From Lewinellaceae bacterium (lineage in GTDB: Bacteria > Bacteroidota > Bacteroidia > Chitinophagales > Saprospiraceae), in NCBI GenBank assembly GCA_020636105.1, contig JACJYL010000001.1, positions 2,852,001 through 2,916,000 on the forward strand: a stretch of 64,000 nt of DNA. Reading direction: 5' to 3'. Shown in pieces: positions 26,282 to 33,697 of the stretch (position 1 is its first letter; every line of letters starts with the position of its first letter). The notes under the pieces are model-generated. The model saw only the letters and a list, made by a program, of their open reading frames with translations, had not been told where the DNA came from and ran no database searches. A program made the position numbers and the translations under genes.

Positions 26282-28225
26282 ATGTACAAATCATTTACAC
26301 TTGTCATTTTATTCCTTTTTGCCAGCCGGTTAATTATAGCTCAGGCTGGAATCCTTGACCCTTCCTTTGCTGATGGCGGGATTTTTAACGTTGACCTTAA
26401 TGGAAGCCATGATGTGCCCCAGGGAATTGCCTTGCAGGAAGACGGTAAAATGGTGGTCATTTTATCAGAAGATTATCCTGGTGTGCCCAATTTTGATATT
26501 GCCATCGTTCGGCTTAATAGTGACGGCACCATTGATAGTACCTTCGCTGACAATGGGATTTACCATTATATAAATCCGGTAGCCACGGATCTGGCTTATC
26601 ACATCCAGGTATTGGAAGACGGAAAAATATTGGGAGCGGGGGCCCATGGCACCAGTGCTGCCAACCCGGACTTGTTATTGATAAAGCTCAATGCGGATGG
26701 CTCTCCCGATCCGTCATTTGGCACCAATGGCATTTCCATCCAGCCTGTTGATGCCAGTGAGGATTATATTCGCAGTTTTGTAGTCAATGAGGAAGGTCAG
26801 ATTATTGCGGGAGGTTACAGCTATCCTCCCGGGTTTTATGCCGCCCGAAATTTCGTCGCCAGATTTAACTCCAATGGATCCCTGGATTCAACTTTTGCCG
26901 AAAACGGCATTTTCATCTGGAATGACAATCAAACCTTTAATCACATCCATGACGTCGCTTTTGCCGAGGATGGCGGCATTCTCGCCTGTGGAAGATCCGC
27001 CCCTTTTGGCGCTGACCGTATTTCTCTTTACAAAATCCTGGAAGACGGCAGTGCCCTGGATTCAACTTTCGCCACAAATGGTGAAATGCTGGCCCCGTTC
27101 GAAGGCACTGCTAACGGTATGATCGTTCATTCCAACGGAAACATCCTGATTACAGGAAATAGCTCCGCTATAAATGGAACCAATCTTGTCGTGCTGGCTT
27201 TTGACCAGGGTGGGGTTCCCATCGCCGATTTTGGTATAGATGGCGTATCATACTTCAGCGCTGAAGACTACAATTATGCCAACTCAATTATAGAGCAGGT
27301 AGATGGTAAAATAATGGTCGCGGGAAACAGCGGTGGTTCTATTTTCACGGGCGGCCCTCCAGGGGCACTCTTATCGGTAAGGTTTGAAGAAAACGGAGTT
27401 ATCGATCCTTCCTGGGGAGAAACAGGTTATGTATTAACACCGATACCGGGCACAATTGGAGCAACAGCCAATGACATCGTCATTCAGCCAGATGGCAAAG
27501 TTGTTCTGGCAGGTCAACATGCAGCCGACGGAGGAAATGACATGGTCGTCGCCAGGTATGGCAATTTTATTGATCAGGATGAGGATGGTTATGGCATTGA
27601 TGTGGATTGCAACGACCTTGTATTTGCCATAAATCCCGGAGCAGAAGAAATTCCCAATAATGACATTGATGAGGATTGTGACGGCATAGCCCAGGTGATC
27701 GACCTCGACATGGACGGGTATGATTCTGACAAAGACTGTGACGACATGAATGCAGCTGTCAACCCTGGCGCAACAGAAATACCCTATAACGGGCTTGATG
27801 ATGATTGTGACGCAACCACCCCGGACGATGACCTCGATGGAGACGGCTTCATTTTGGCCGACGATTGTGATGATACCAATGCCTATATCAATCCGAACGC
27901 AACAGAAATTCCGAATAATGACATAGATGAAGATTGCGACGGCATGGACCTCATGGTTGGGGTCAATGAAACGGCTTTATCACAACAGTTTTTGGTTTAC
28001 CCCAATCCTGCCGGCCAACAGGTGAACATCGAATATGATGGAAATTCAATTATCACGGAGAAAATCCGGATCATGGACCCTTCAGGGAAAATGCTTAAAA
28101 CCCTGGAGCCCTCAGGTTTTGAGGGTCTTATTCAAATCAACCTGGAAAGTTTCCCTGCAGGTTTATTGATTTTGATCATCCAGACCAACGAGGGCATAGC
28201 GGTCAAACGCGTCCATAAACAATAA
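26282..28225 (+). CDS. secreted delta-60 repeat protein with three MopE motifs and T9SS domain (paralogue 2)
   Basis: This 647-aa protein starts at 26282, where a signal peptide begins (MYKSFTLVILFLFASRLIIAQ). It has the same layout as the protein at 17292-18974: about seven delta-60 repeats (LDPSFADGG, DSTFADNG, DPSFGTNG, DSTFAENG, DSTFATNG), then acidic MopE motifs and a T9SS type A domain (VYPNPAGQQVNIEY to KRVHKQ). It differs in carrying three consecutive MopE motifs instead of one (DCND, DCDD and DCDD loops with NPGAEEIPN, NPGATEIPY, NPNATEIPN), so the metal-binding segment expanded or contracted after duplication. Calcium binding is the simplest guess. The gene is separated from the repeat gene by a strong terminator, so it is a separate transcription unit. 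Confidence 0.85.
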   Translation: MYKSFTLVILFLFASRLIIAQAGILDPSFADGGIFNVDLNGSHDVPQGIALQEDGKMVVILSEDYPGVPNFDIAIVRLNSDGTIDSTFADNGIYHYINPVATDLAYHIQVLEDGKILGAGAHGTSAANPDLLLIKLNADGSPDPSFGTNGISIQPVDASEDYIRSFVVNEEGQIIAGGYSYPPGFYAARNFVARFNSNGSLDSTFAENGIFIWNDNQTFNHIHDVAFAEDGGILACGRSAPFGADRISLYKILEDGSALDSTFATNGEMLAPFEGTANGMIVHSNGNILITGNSSAINGTNLVVLAFDQGGVPIADFGIDGVSYFSAEDYNYANSIIEQVDGKIMVAGNSGGSIFTGGPPGALLSVRFEENGVIDPSWGETGYVLTPIPGTIGATANDIVIQPDGKVVLAGQHAADGGNDMVVARYGNFIDQDEDGYGIDVDCNDLVFAINPGAEEIPNNDIDEDCDGIAQVIDLDMDGYDSDKDCDDMNAAVNPGATEIPYNGLDDDCDATTPDDDLDGDGFILADDCDDTNAYINPNATEIPNNDIDEDCDGMDLMVGVNETALSQQFLVYPNPAGQQVNIEYDGNSIITEKIRIMDPSGKMLKTLEPSGFEGLIQINLESFPAGLLILIIQTNEGIAVKRVHKQ

Positions 28226-28347
28226 ACCATTCATCGAAAAGAAGTCTCATAATGGGAACGAAGAGCCAGGGTGTCAGTTAGAAATGATGTCCAGGTTCTT
28301 CTTCCTTAATGAGCGATCAAATTTACATTGTCCCCTTCTTTACAATG

Positions 28348-28382
28348 AACTGCCTGTGCAACAATTTCCAGGCAGTTTTTTT
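28348..28382 (+). terminator. rho-independent terminator after delta-60 gene 2
   Basis: AACTGCCTG (28348-28356) pairs with CAGGCAGTT (28369-28377) and runs into seven T's. It sits at the junction with the convergent glycosyltransferase gene. Confidence 0.85.
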
Positions 28383-28998
28383 ATGGCAGCAGCCACCCGT
28401 ATTTTTCCCAATCTTCCAGGTAATCCACATCAGAAAGTACCGGGAGTTCGTGCCAGGATTTTTCCATTCTCTTTATACGTTCAACCGTTTGGTCAAAAAC
28501 ATGGGGAGTACTCCATTCCATGTTATCAAATAATTCATGTGCAGGGCTTCGCATGCCGAGCAGGTAATATCCTCCGTCCAGGGCCGGGCCGATCACGAAA
28601 GGATGGTTGTCCAATTGCTGGAAAGCTTCTTCAATAATTTGTGCATTGATTTGAGGAATATCACTGCCTACGAGGACTGCTTTTTCGTGGGTTTCGAGGG
28701 CAGTGAGAAAAGCGTGAAACATTCGGTCACCTAATTCATCTCCGACCTGAGCCATTTTCAAAAACAGGTTGTTGTTCCACTCATCCCCCCGATTCACGAC
28801 ATCCGCATAAAAAAGCAGACGATCCACTTTCAATTCAAGCACCGTTTCACGAGTATGTTTTAGCAAAGCTTTATAAATCTCCAGCGCCTTTTCATCGCCT
28901 ACCGAACCGGCCAGGCGTGTTTTCACTTTGCCGAGTTCCGGGTTTCGGATAAAAATGATGAGTGCTTCAAGTGAGGAAGGGATAATTGGCATAATCAT
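28381..28998 (-). CDS. TIGR04282-family (DUF2064) glycosyltransferase-like protein
   Basis: This 205-aa protein belongs to the small GT-A-fold family named TIGR04282 (arsenosugar biosynthesis glycosyltransferase). Diagnostic stretches are ALIIFIRNPELGKVKTRLA at the N-terminus, VLVGSDIPQI (DxD-like metal site), and FVIGPALDGGYYLLGM. The start at 28998 (MIMPIIPS) is placed just before the conserved core; 28992 and 29031 are alternatives. It lies downstream of the penicillin-acylase gene on the same strand, separated by an inverted-repeat element, and no arsenic genes are nearby, so the family name should not be read as proof of arsenosugar synthesis. Confidence 0.8.
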   Translation of the reverse strand: MIMPIIPSSLEALIIFIRNPELGKVKTRLAGSVGDEKALEIYKALLKHTRETVLELKVDRLLFYADVVNRGDEWNNNLFLKMAQVGDELGDRMFHAFLTALETHEKAVLVGSDIPQINAQIIEEAFQQLDNHPFVIGPALDGGYYLLGMRSPAHELFDNMEWSTPHVFDQTVERIKRMEKSWHELPVLSDVDYLEDWEKYGWLLP

Positions 28999-29021
28999 AA
29001 GTTCTGGAGAATGGTAGGTAT

Positions 29022-29106
29022 TTAACCGCAATGTTCGCTAAGGAGGCGCAAAGGCAATGATTACTTTTCGTACTTTGCGCCTCCCATTGCGCTCCTTGCG
29101 TTTAAA
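29022..29106. repeat. intergenic inverted-repeat element, family E copy 1
   Basis: GAGGCGCAAAG (about 29044-29054) pairs perfectly with CTTTGCGCCTC (about 29074-29084), and outer sequences rich in TTTAACCGCAA / TTGCGTTTAAAC extend the stem imperfectly. A related sequence (GTTTAAACGCAAAGGACGC) lies at 40909-40965. It sits between two same-strand genes, downstream of the penicillin-acylase stop, and may end or process their transcript. Confidence 0.6.
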
Positions 29107-31494
29107 CTAATGTTCTTTCGGTTTAAAAACCAGCTGCTGAGCATTTTTTTCAATCTCCTGCCGGTTCATTTTCTGGGTATGGTATTGCACGTTCACATAC
29201 ATTTCGGCCTGGTCATCATAATGGTCACTCATAATGTTGCCTGATTGTCCGGTGGGATTGATATTGAGGGAATGATCCACGTCCGCAAAGTCGAGCAGGA
29301 TACGCAGGGCCGGACCGCTTTGAACTTTGTATTGGTCATCGGCGGAAAGGACATGCTCCTGTTTGTTGGGCACCCCGTTTCCTCCTGCTGTAGGAAAAGG
29401 CCCGACGTTAAAGATTTTGTCAAAAGGCTTTTTCCGGCCGATGGGATGCACATGCGTCAGGATATTGACATCCGCCCATCTCCATTTACTAAGGTCCCTG
29501 CCCAGGCCGGCATACAAATTGGCCGCCGTTTCTTCAAAGGCTAACTTAAAAATGTCTTGCTGGCTTTCACGGACATCAGACGTAGACACATTGTCCCACC
29601 AGGGGGAAGCCGGGTTGTTGATGAAATTCGGAATACTGTTTCTGTAGGAATAAGATTTTAATACTTCTTCAAAAGCTAAGGAACTGAGTTCATCGGCCAT
29701 ACACTCAAGGGTCATAAAATAAATGAATTTATTGTACACAATAGCCGCCTTGCTCTCCGCGCCATGTTCACCGCTCCAGCCGTCCATCAGGTTAAGCAGG
29801 GTCATTTCGTCCTCCGTCAAATCACTATTTTTGAGCAGGTCCACTATTTTCATCGCATTATCCGCATGGATGGCCGAGGTATAATCTGCATGAATATTTT
29901 TCATTTCCTCAATAGTCCAGTCGTTTTTGGAAGAAAGCAATTTCGTGATCCGGTCAACCCGTCCGTTAGGCAGGTAATACCCTGGATAAATGATCCCGTT
30001 TACCGGTTTGGGTTCGTTATTGGCAGAAACCAGGAAACCCGATTCAGGATTTTCACTTTGCGGATTTTCCGAAAAATCATAATACCCCAGTAACTCATCG
30101 GCCCCGCTGGCGCCATCGAGGAATTGGGCCGGGTTGACATGAGCGGGGCGTTTCGGAATTTTTCCTGACGACCATAAGGCAATGTTGCCGTCTTTATCCC
30201 CGTAAACTACGTTGAGTCCGAGAATGTCATTGGTAGCGGCGGCGGCGCGGGCCTCATCGATATTCCTGGCATGTCCCATATCGTAAAACGCCTTCACCGA
30301 GTTGTTGGGCAATTCAAACAATGACCACCAAAAGCTGACGGGAGCTTCCCCCATCCCTTCCATCACCTCATTCATAATGGGGCCGTGGCGGGTTTTCTTC
30401 ACCGTACATTCCACATCGGCAGCCCCTTTGACTTTGATCACTTTTTGTATTTTTTCTACGGCTTGCCAATGGTCATCAACCCACACTTCATCAGGGTTTT
30501 CAGGATTGGATTTTTCCAGGTAAAGATCACTGATATCCATCGGAAAGATCGTCATCCCCCAGGAAATATCCCTGCTGTGGCCGATGGCGGCAAAAGGTAC
30601 GCCGGCCAGGTAACTGCCATAAAAACTAAATCCCGGGTATTCGAGATGGGCTTCATACCAGACTGAAGGCTGGGAAAAGGCGATATGCGTATCATTGGCC
30701 GTGATCACCTGGCCTGATTTCGATTTTGAAGAACTGACCACCCAGGCATTACTGCCTTCCCACACGGGGAGATACAGATCGGGAAAAGATCCTTTCAGGG
30801 ACAACGCATTGTCCGGCAATCCCGCGGAGTCTTGGGTCATGGTCGGCTGATGATAGGAAGCATAGTTCATAAACCAGTCTTTGAGGTATTCCTGGCCATA
30901 AACTTTTTCTATTTCTTCCAAAACCAAATCAATTTTAAACCCGTTCGTAAAAGCCATCGCCATATAAATAACGGTGGAATACATGTCTTCCATGGTGTAA
31001 GGCTCCTTTTTGATGCCCAACAGTTGGAATTCAAGAGGCATGGTCCCGGTATTGATGAAATGGTTAATCCCGTCGATATAGGCAAACCCTTCTTTTTGCA
31101 TAGCGGTTTCCCGTGCAGGAAAGGCCAGGGCTGCCATGCGTTTGGCTTCCTCCCTGACGCCCAGGGTCAGAAAGTATTTGTCCGTTTTGACAAGATCGGG
31201 CCCTAAAAGTTCAGCCATCCTGCCCGAGATCAACCGCTTAATGAGTTCCATCTGAAACAGTCGTTCCTGGGCATGTACATAACCGAGTGCAAAATAGGCA
31301 TCCTCTGCATTTTCGGCATAAATATGAGGGATACCGAATTCATCAAATAACACCTCCGTTTCGGCGCTGATCCCTTCAGCCACCAGGCTGCCTTCATATT
31401 GCGGTGCCTGTTTATTGAGGTAAACAAAAACTACTGCCACGGCTACAACAAGGAGAACCAGAATAGCAAGTAAGAACCGTTTTAAAATTTTCAT
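29107..31494 (-). CDS. penicillin acylase-family (Ntn) hydrolase
   Basis: This 795-aa protein begins at 31494 with a membrane-anchoring or signal helix (MKILKRFLLAILVLLVVAVAVVFVYL). It is a precursor of the N-terminal-nucleophile amidohydrolase type: an alpha chain, a spacer, and a beta chain beginning at the conserved GSNAW, where S248 becomes the nucleophile after self-cleavage. Other family signatures are the N-terminal GIPHIYAENAEDAYFALGYVHAQ and a later SANNEPKP that supplies an oxyanion-hole asparagine. It acts in the periplasm on an amide bond. Candidate substrates include acyl-homoserine lactones, N-acyl amino acids or peptides; sequence alone does not decide. Length and motifs are intact. 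Confidence 0.9.
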   Translation of the reverse strand: MKILKRFLLAILVLLVVAVAVVFVYLNKQAPQYEGSLVAEGISAETEVLFDEFGIPHIYAENAEDAYFALGYVHAQERLFQMELIKRLISGRMAELLGPDLVKTDKYFLTLGVREEAKRMAALAFPARETAMQKEGFAYIDGINHFINTGTMPLEFQLLGIKKEPYTMEDMYSTVIYMAMAFTNGFKIDLVLEEIEKVYGQEYLKDWFMNYASYHQPTMTQDSAGLPDNALSLKGSFPDLYLPVWEGSNAWVVSSSKSKSGQVITANDTHIAFSQPSVWYEAHLEYPGFSFYGSYLAGVPFAAIGHSRDISWGMTIFPMDISDLYLEKSNPENPDEVWVDDHWQAVEKIQKVIKVKGAADVECTVKKTRHGPIMNEVMEGMGEAPVSFWWSLFELPNNSVKAFYDMGHARNIDEARAAAATNDILGLNVVYGDKDGNIALWSSGKIPKRPAHVNPAQFLDGASGADELLGYYDFSENPQSENPESGFLVSANNEPKPVNGIIYPGYYLPNGRVDRITKLLSSKNDWTIEEMKNIHADYTSAIHADNAMKIVDLLKNSDLTEDEMTLLNLMDGWSGEHGAESKAAIVYNKFIYFMTLECMADELSSLAFEEVLKSYSYRNSIPNFINNPASPWWDNVSTSDVRESQQDIFKLAFEETAANLYAGLGRDLSKWRWADVNILTHVHPIGRKKPFDKIFNVGPFPTAGGNGVPNKQEHVLSADDQYKVQSGPALRILLDFADVDHSLNINPTGQSGNIMSDHYDDQAEMYVNVQYHTQKMNRQEIEKNAQQLVFKPKEH

Positions 31495-31902
31495 GTGTAT
31501 TAATATTTTTTCTGTGACAAGACACACCTTTATCTGTCAATAGTATATTGTTGTGGTTGATGTTTGGAAGCCATAAACTATATGCCTTGTGTGCGCCTCG
31601 AATGGTAAATATATTCTTTTTTCATGAAGGATACAACTGAGCTTACTCTGTTGACTGAGGCGTGAAAGTCTCTTAAATGAATGGGCAACCCTAAGAAGCA
31701 TTTGCAAGCCGATTCAATTTGTTTTAGTCTTGTTCAACTGACCATCTACCACAAAGCAACGCTTTTGTCATATTTGAGGGGGGACTCCTCTTTAGTCGGG
31801 TTGAAGCGGAGACAAATATGTCAATTTATTTTTATCAAAACCACAAAGCTGTCTTCATGTGGTAGTGGTTCCACTAATTCTTCTTATAGGTTTTGGAAAT
31901 GC
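31495..31902. other. 407-bp intergenic region beside AbiE with structured-RNA-like sequence
   Basis: No gene is supported. A frame at 31681-31977 on the plus strand overlaps the abiEii end and has no recognisable protein. The stretch contains GTGTGCG at 31589, a GGG-CAA-CCC hairpin followed by CCTAAG, complementary CGCCTC/GAGGCG and GTTCAAC/GTTGAA segments, and a TAGTG-GTTC-CACTA hairpin at 31863-31876. Confidence 0.5.
31589..31860 (+). ncRNA. possible 5' fragment of a group II intron (or other structured RNA)
   Basis: The plus strand starts with GTGTGCG, the group II intron 5' consensus type (GUGYG). It continues with sequence typical of intron domain I as I remember it: CTGTTGACTGAGGCGTGAAAG, then GGGCAACCCTAAG, where CCTAAG is half of the 11-nt tetraloop receptor. 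Internal complementarity supports folding. No reverse transcriptase, domain V or 3' end follows; the region is cut off by the abiEii gene. Another structured RNA is possible. Confidence 0.35.
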
Positions 31903-32694
31903 TTACATTTTTTCAATCACTTCAGCTTTCAGCCATTCAAAGGCTTCCGACTGGTTATATTCTATTTCCGGTCTTAATATGGCTTCCATGTCGCCTTTAA
32001 AGTCCAGATCATTTTCTTTTGACTCTATGTTAAGTAAAAACACTTTTTGACTTGGTGGTTTTTTCTCCGTGGCAAATTCTGTGTACTGTCGAAAGCATTC
32101 AAGGATTTCTTCAATGTTTATGTCGATATTTTTCCTGGCATAATCCAAGTCAAACAAGTCACGTCCTTTACTTCTTTGGTACAAGGCCCTTAGTTTGGTG
32201 CCGAGCAGTTCATTGATGCTGTAAGTCCGTACGTCACAATGTCCTTCAAACCATTCGCTTTTCACTTCAAAAGGGAAGTCTACCCAGTCAAGCACGTTGA
32301 AATGTTCTCGACAATTGATTTCAAGTTTCAGCCGCATCCGAATTGCTTCATACTCAGAAGTAAATCGGTACAAGGCTTTGATACCGTGGCCTTTGTTTTG
32401 TGTTTTTCGGGCTTCCTCAAAAAAGGTGATAACTTCCCCAATACGCTCCATTATCGGTTTGATGGGACCTGGCTTTATTTGCACCAGGTCAATGTCTTCT
32501 GAATACCGTGGGGCAGGGTGTAAGTAGAGTTTATGCAATGCAGTACCTCCTCTGAATGCCAGATGTTCTCGAAGAAAGTCATCCGAGAAAATTTCCACCA
32601 ATGCCCTGCTTATGATTAAGTCTTGCTCAACCTGAGCAAATTCTTTCCATGGTGCATGTTCCTGCCATCTCGCTATATATGGTTTGGCAATCAT
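31903..32694 (-). CDS. abiEii: AbiEii-type nucleotidyltransferase toxin
   Basis: This 263-aa protein belongs to the AbiEii/AbiGii toxin family of type IV toxin-antitoxin and abortive-infection systems. The nucleotidyltransferase signature is intact: FRGGTALHKLY (G49-G50, T51, K55) followed by SEDIDLV with the metal-binding acidic residues D67 and D69. Members stop growth by transferring nucleotides to cellular RNA such as tRNA, blocking phage spread; the exact target here is unknown. Its start overlaps the abiEi stop by four bases (ATGA at 32691-32694), so the two are translationally coupled. The pair lies in AT-richer DNA next to an intron-like remnant, consistent with horizontal acquisition. 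Confidence 0.9.
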   Translation of the reverse strand: MIAKPYIARWQEHAPWKEFAQVEQDLIISRALVEIFSDDFLREHLAFRGGTALHKLYLHPAPRYSEDIDLVQIKPGPIKPIMERIGEVITFFEEARKTQNKGHGIKALYRFTSEYEAIRMRLKLEINCREHFNVLDWVDFPFEVKSEWFEGHCDVRTYSINELLGTKLRALYQRSKGRDLFDLDYARKNIDINIEEILECFRQYTEFATEKKPPSQKVFLLNIESKENDLDFKGDMEAILRPEIEYNQSEAFEWLKAEVIEKM

Positions 32695-33482
32695 AAATCA
32701 CTCTCCAATTTAAGGTTTACATCTATTTTCCAACGGTTATTAGCACTTCCTGGTTTCTGATTTTTCTTTGGGCTAAGTAATACCGGATAGTAGGGTTGTT
32801 GCTTCAGTTCTTCATATATGATGTCGGCAAAGGTATTCTCCCCAATTAGTTCTTCCAGTAAAAATCCAGCCCTTTGAAGTGAACTTTTATGGCTGTACCA
32901 AGAAGTGAGTTCTTTTATGTCAGCCTCATTAATTTCTTCAGTTAGTTCTTCTAATGAAGCCAGCATGCGATTCAGTCCACCAATTTTGGTATGGTGATGG
33001 ATCAGATCGATAAAAGTGAGCGCTGGAGAGGACACTTTATATTCCCCGGCATCCGATTTTTTAATTTCAATATTGTTCTTTGGCCAATTCCCGGTAGTCA
33101 AAAACTGAATATCAAAACTCTTCTTTTTAATGTCAATTAGTTTTGGTATTTCAATAATGAAATAATCTCGTTGTGATTGCTGATGACTCGCTCCATGGAT
33201 TTTTGCAGCAGAGAATAATCCCACATAATACTTGCGATCAAGGTATTTGAATAGTTTATCAGCATACAACTGAATGGGTAGTTTTTCTGATGAAGAGTAT
33301 CTGGGAGGGATAATTAGATAAAATCCTTTTCTGAGGCTCAGAATTTCTTTCTTCTCCGTCAATCTTGATATTTCTCTTTTGACGGCAACTGCGGCTTTGG
33401 AGGAGTTTGTAGTTACCTCTTCGAGCGAGAAGGAGTATTCCTCAAATGATTGTAATTGCCTTATGTATTCTGAAACAGTCAA
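32691..33482 (-). CDS. abiEi: AbiEi-type antitoxin/transcriptional regulator
   Basis: This 263-aa partner of AbiEii carries an N-terminal winged-helix region (TVSEYIRQLQSFEEYSFSLEEV, then AAVAVKREISRLTEKKEI) and the AbiEi C-terminal domain (YYVGLFSAAKIHGASHQQ, FIDLIHHH). AbiEi-type proteins neutralise the toxin and repress their own operon through inverted repeats. The start shown is a TTG at 33482, chosen because relatives begin right at this EYIRQLQ segment. An in-frame ATG at 33566 would add 28 basic residues of unusual composition and is the alternative. No obvious operator repeat was found upstream by eye. Confidence 0.85.
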   Translation of the reverse strand: MTVSEYIRQLQSFEEYSFSLEEVTTNSSKAAVAVKREISRLTEKKEILSLRKGFYLIIPPRYSSSEKLPIQLYADKLFKYLDRKYYVGLFSAAKIHGASHQQSQRDYFIIEIPKLIDIKKKSFDIQFLTTGNWPKNNIEIKKSDAGEYKVSSPALTFIDLIHHHTKIGGLNRMLASLEELTEEINEADIKELTSWYSHKSSLQRAGFLLEELIGENTFADIIYEELKQQPYYPVLLSPKKNQKPGSANNRWKIDVNLKLESDL

Positions 33483-33697
33483 TCTTAGAAAAATTTTGAG
33501 AAAGATACGTTTTTTTGGTAATAATCTCGAATAATTTCTAAAATATTTTAGAATTGGAAAAAACATTCTCTTTTGCTTGCGAAAGTTTAGCCTGTAGTTA
33601 TTACAGGAAAATGTGCCTGCTTAACGTGTTGAATTTCTTAAATGGGGCATATCTTCCCGCTATTCCCCCACGCTAAAATGCCGGCTTGTGATATTCA

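Noticed and set aside
31681..31977. Plus-strand frame of 98 aa beside AbiE
   Set aside because: It overlaps the end of abiEii on the opposite strand, shows no recognisable domain, and lies over the structured-RNA-like sequence.
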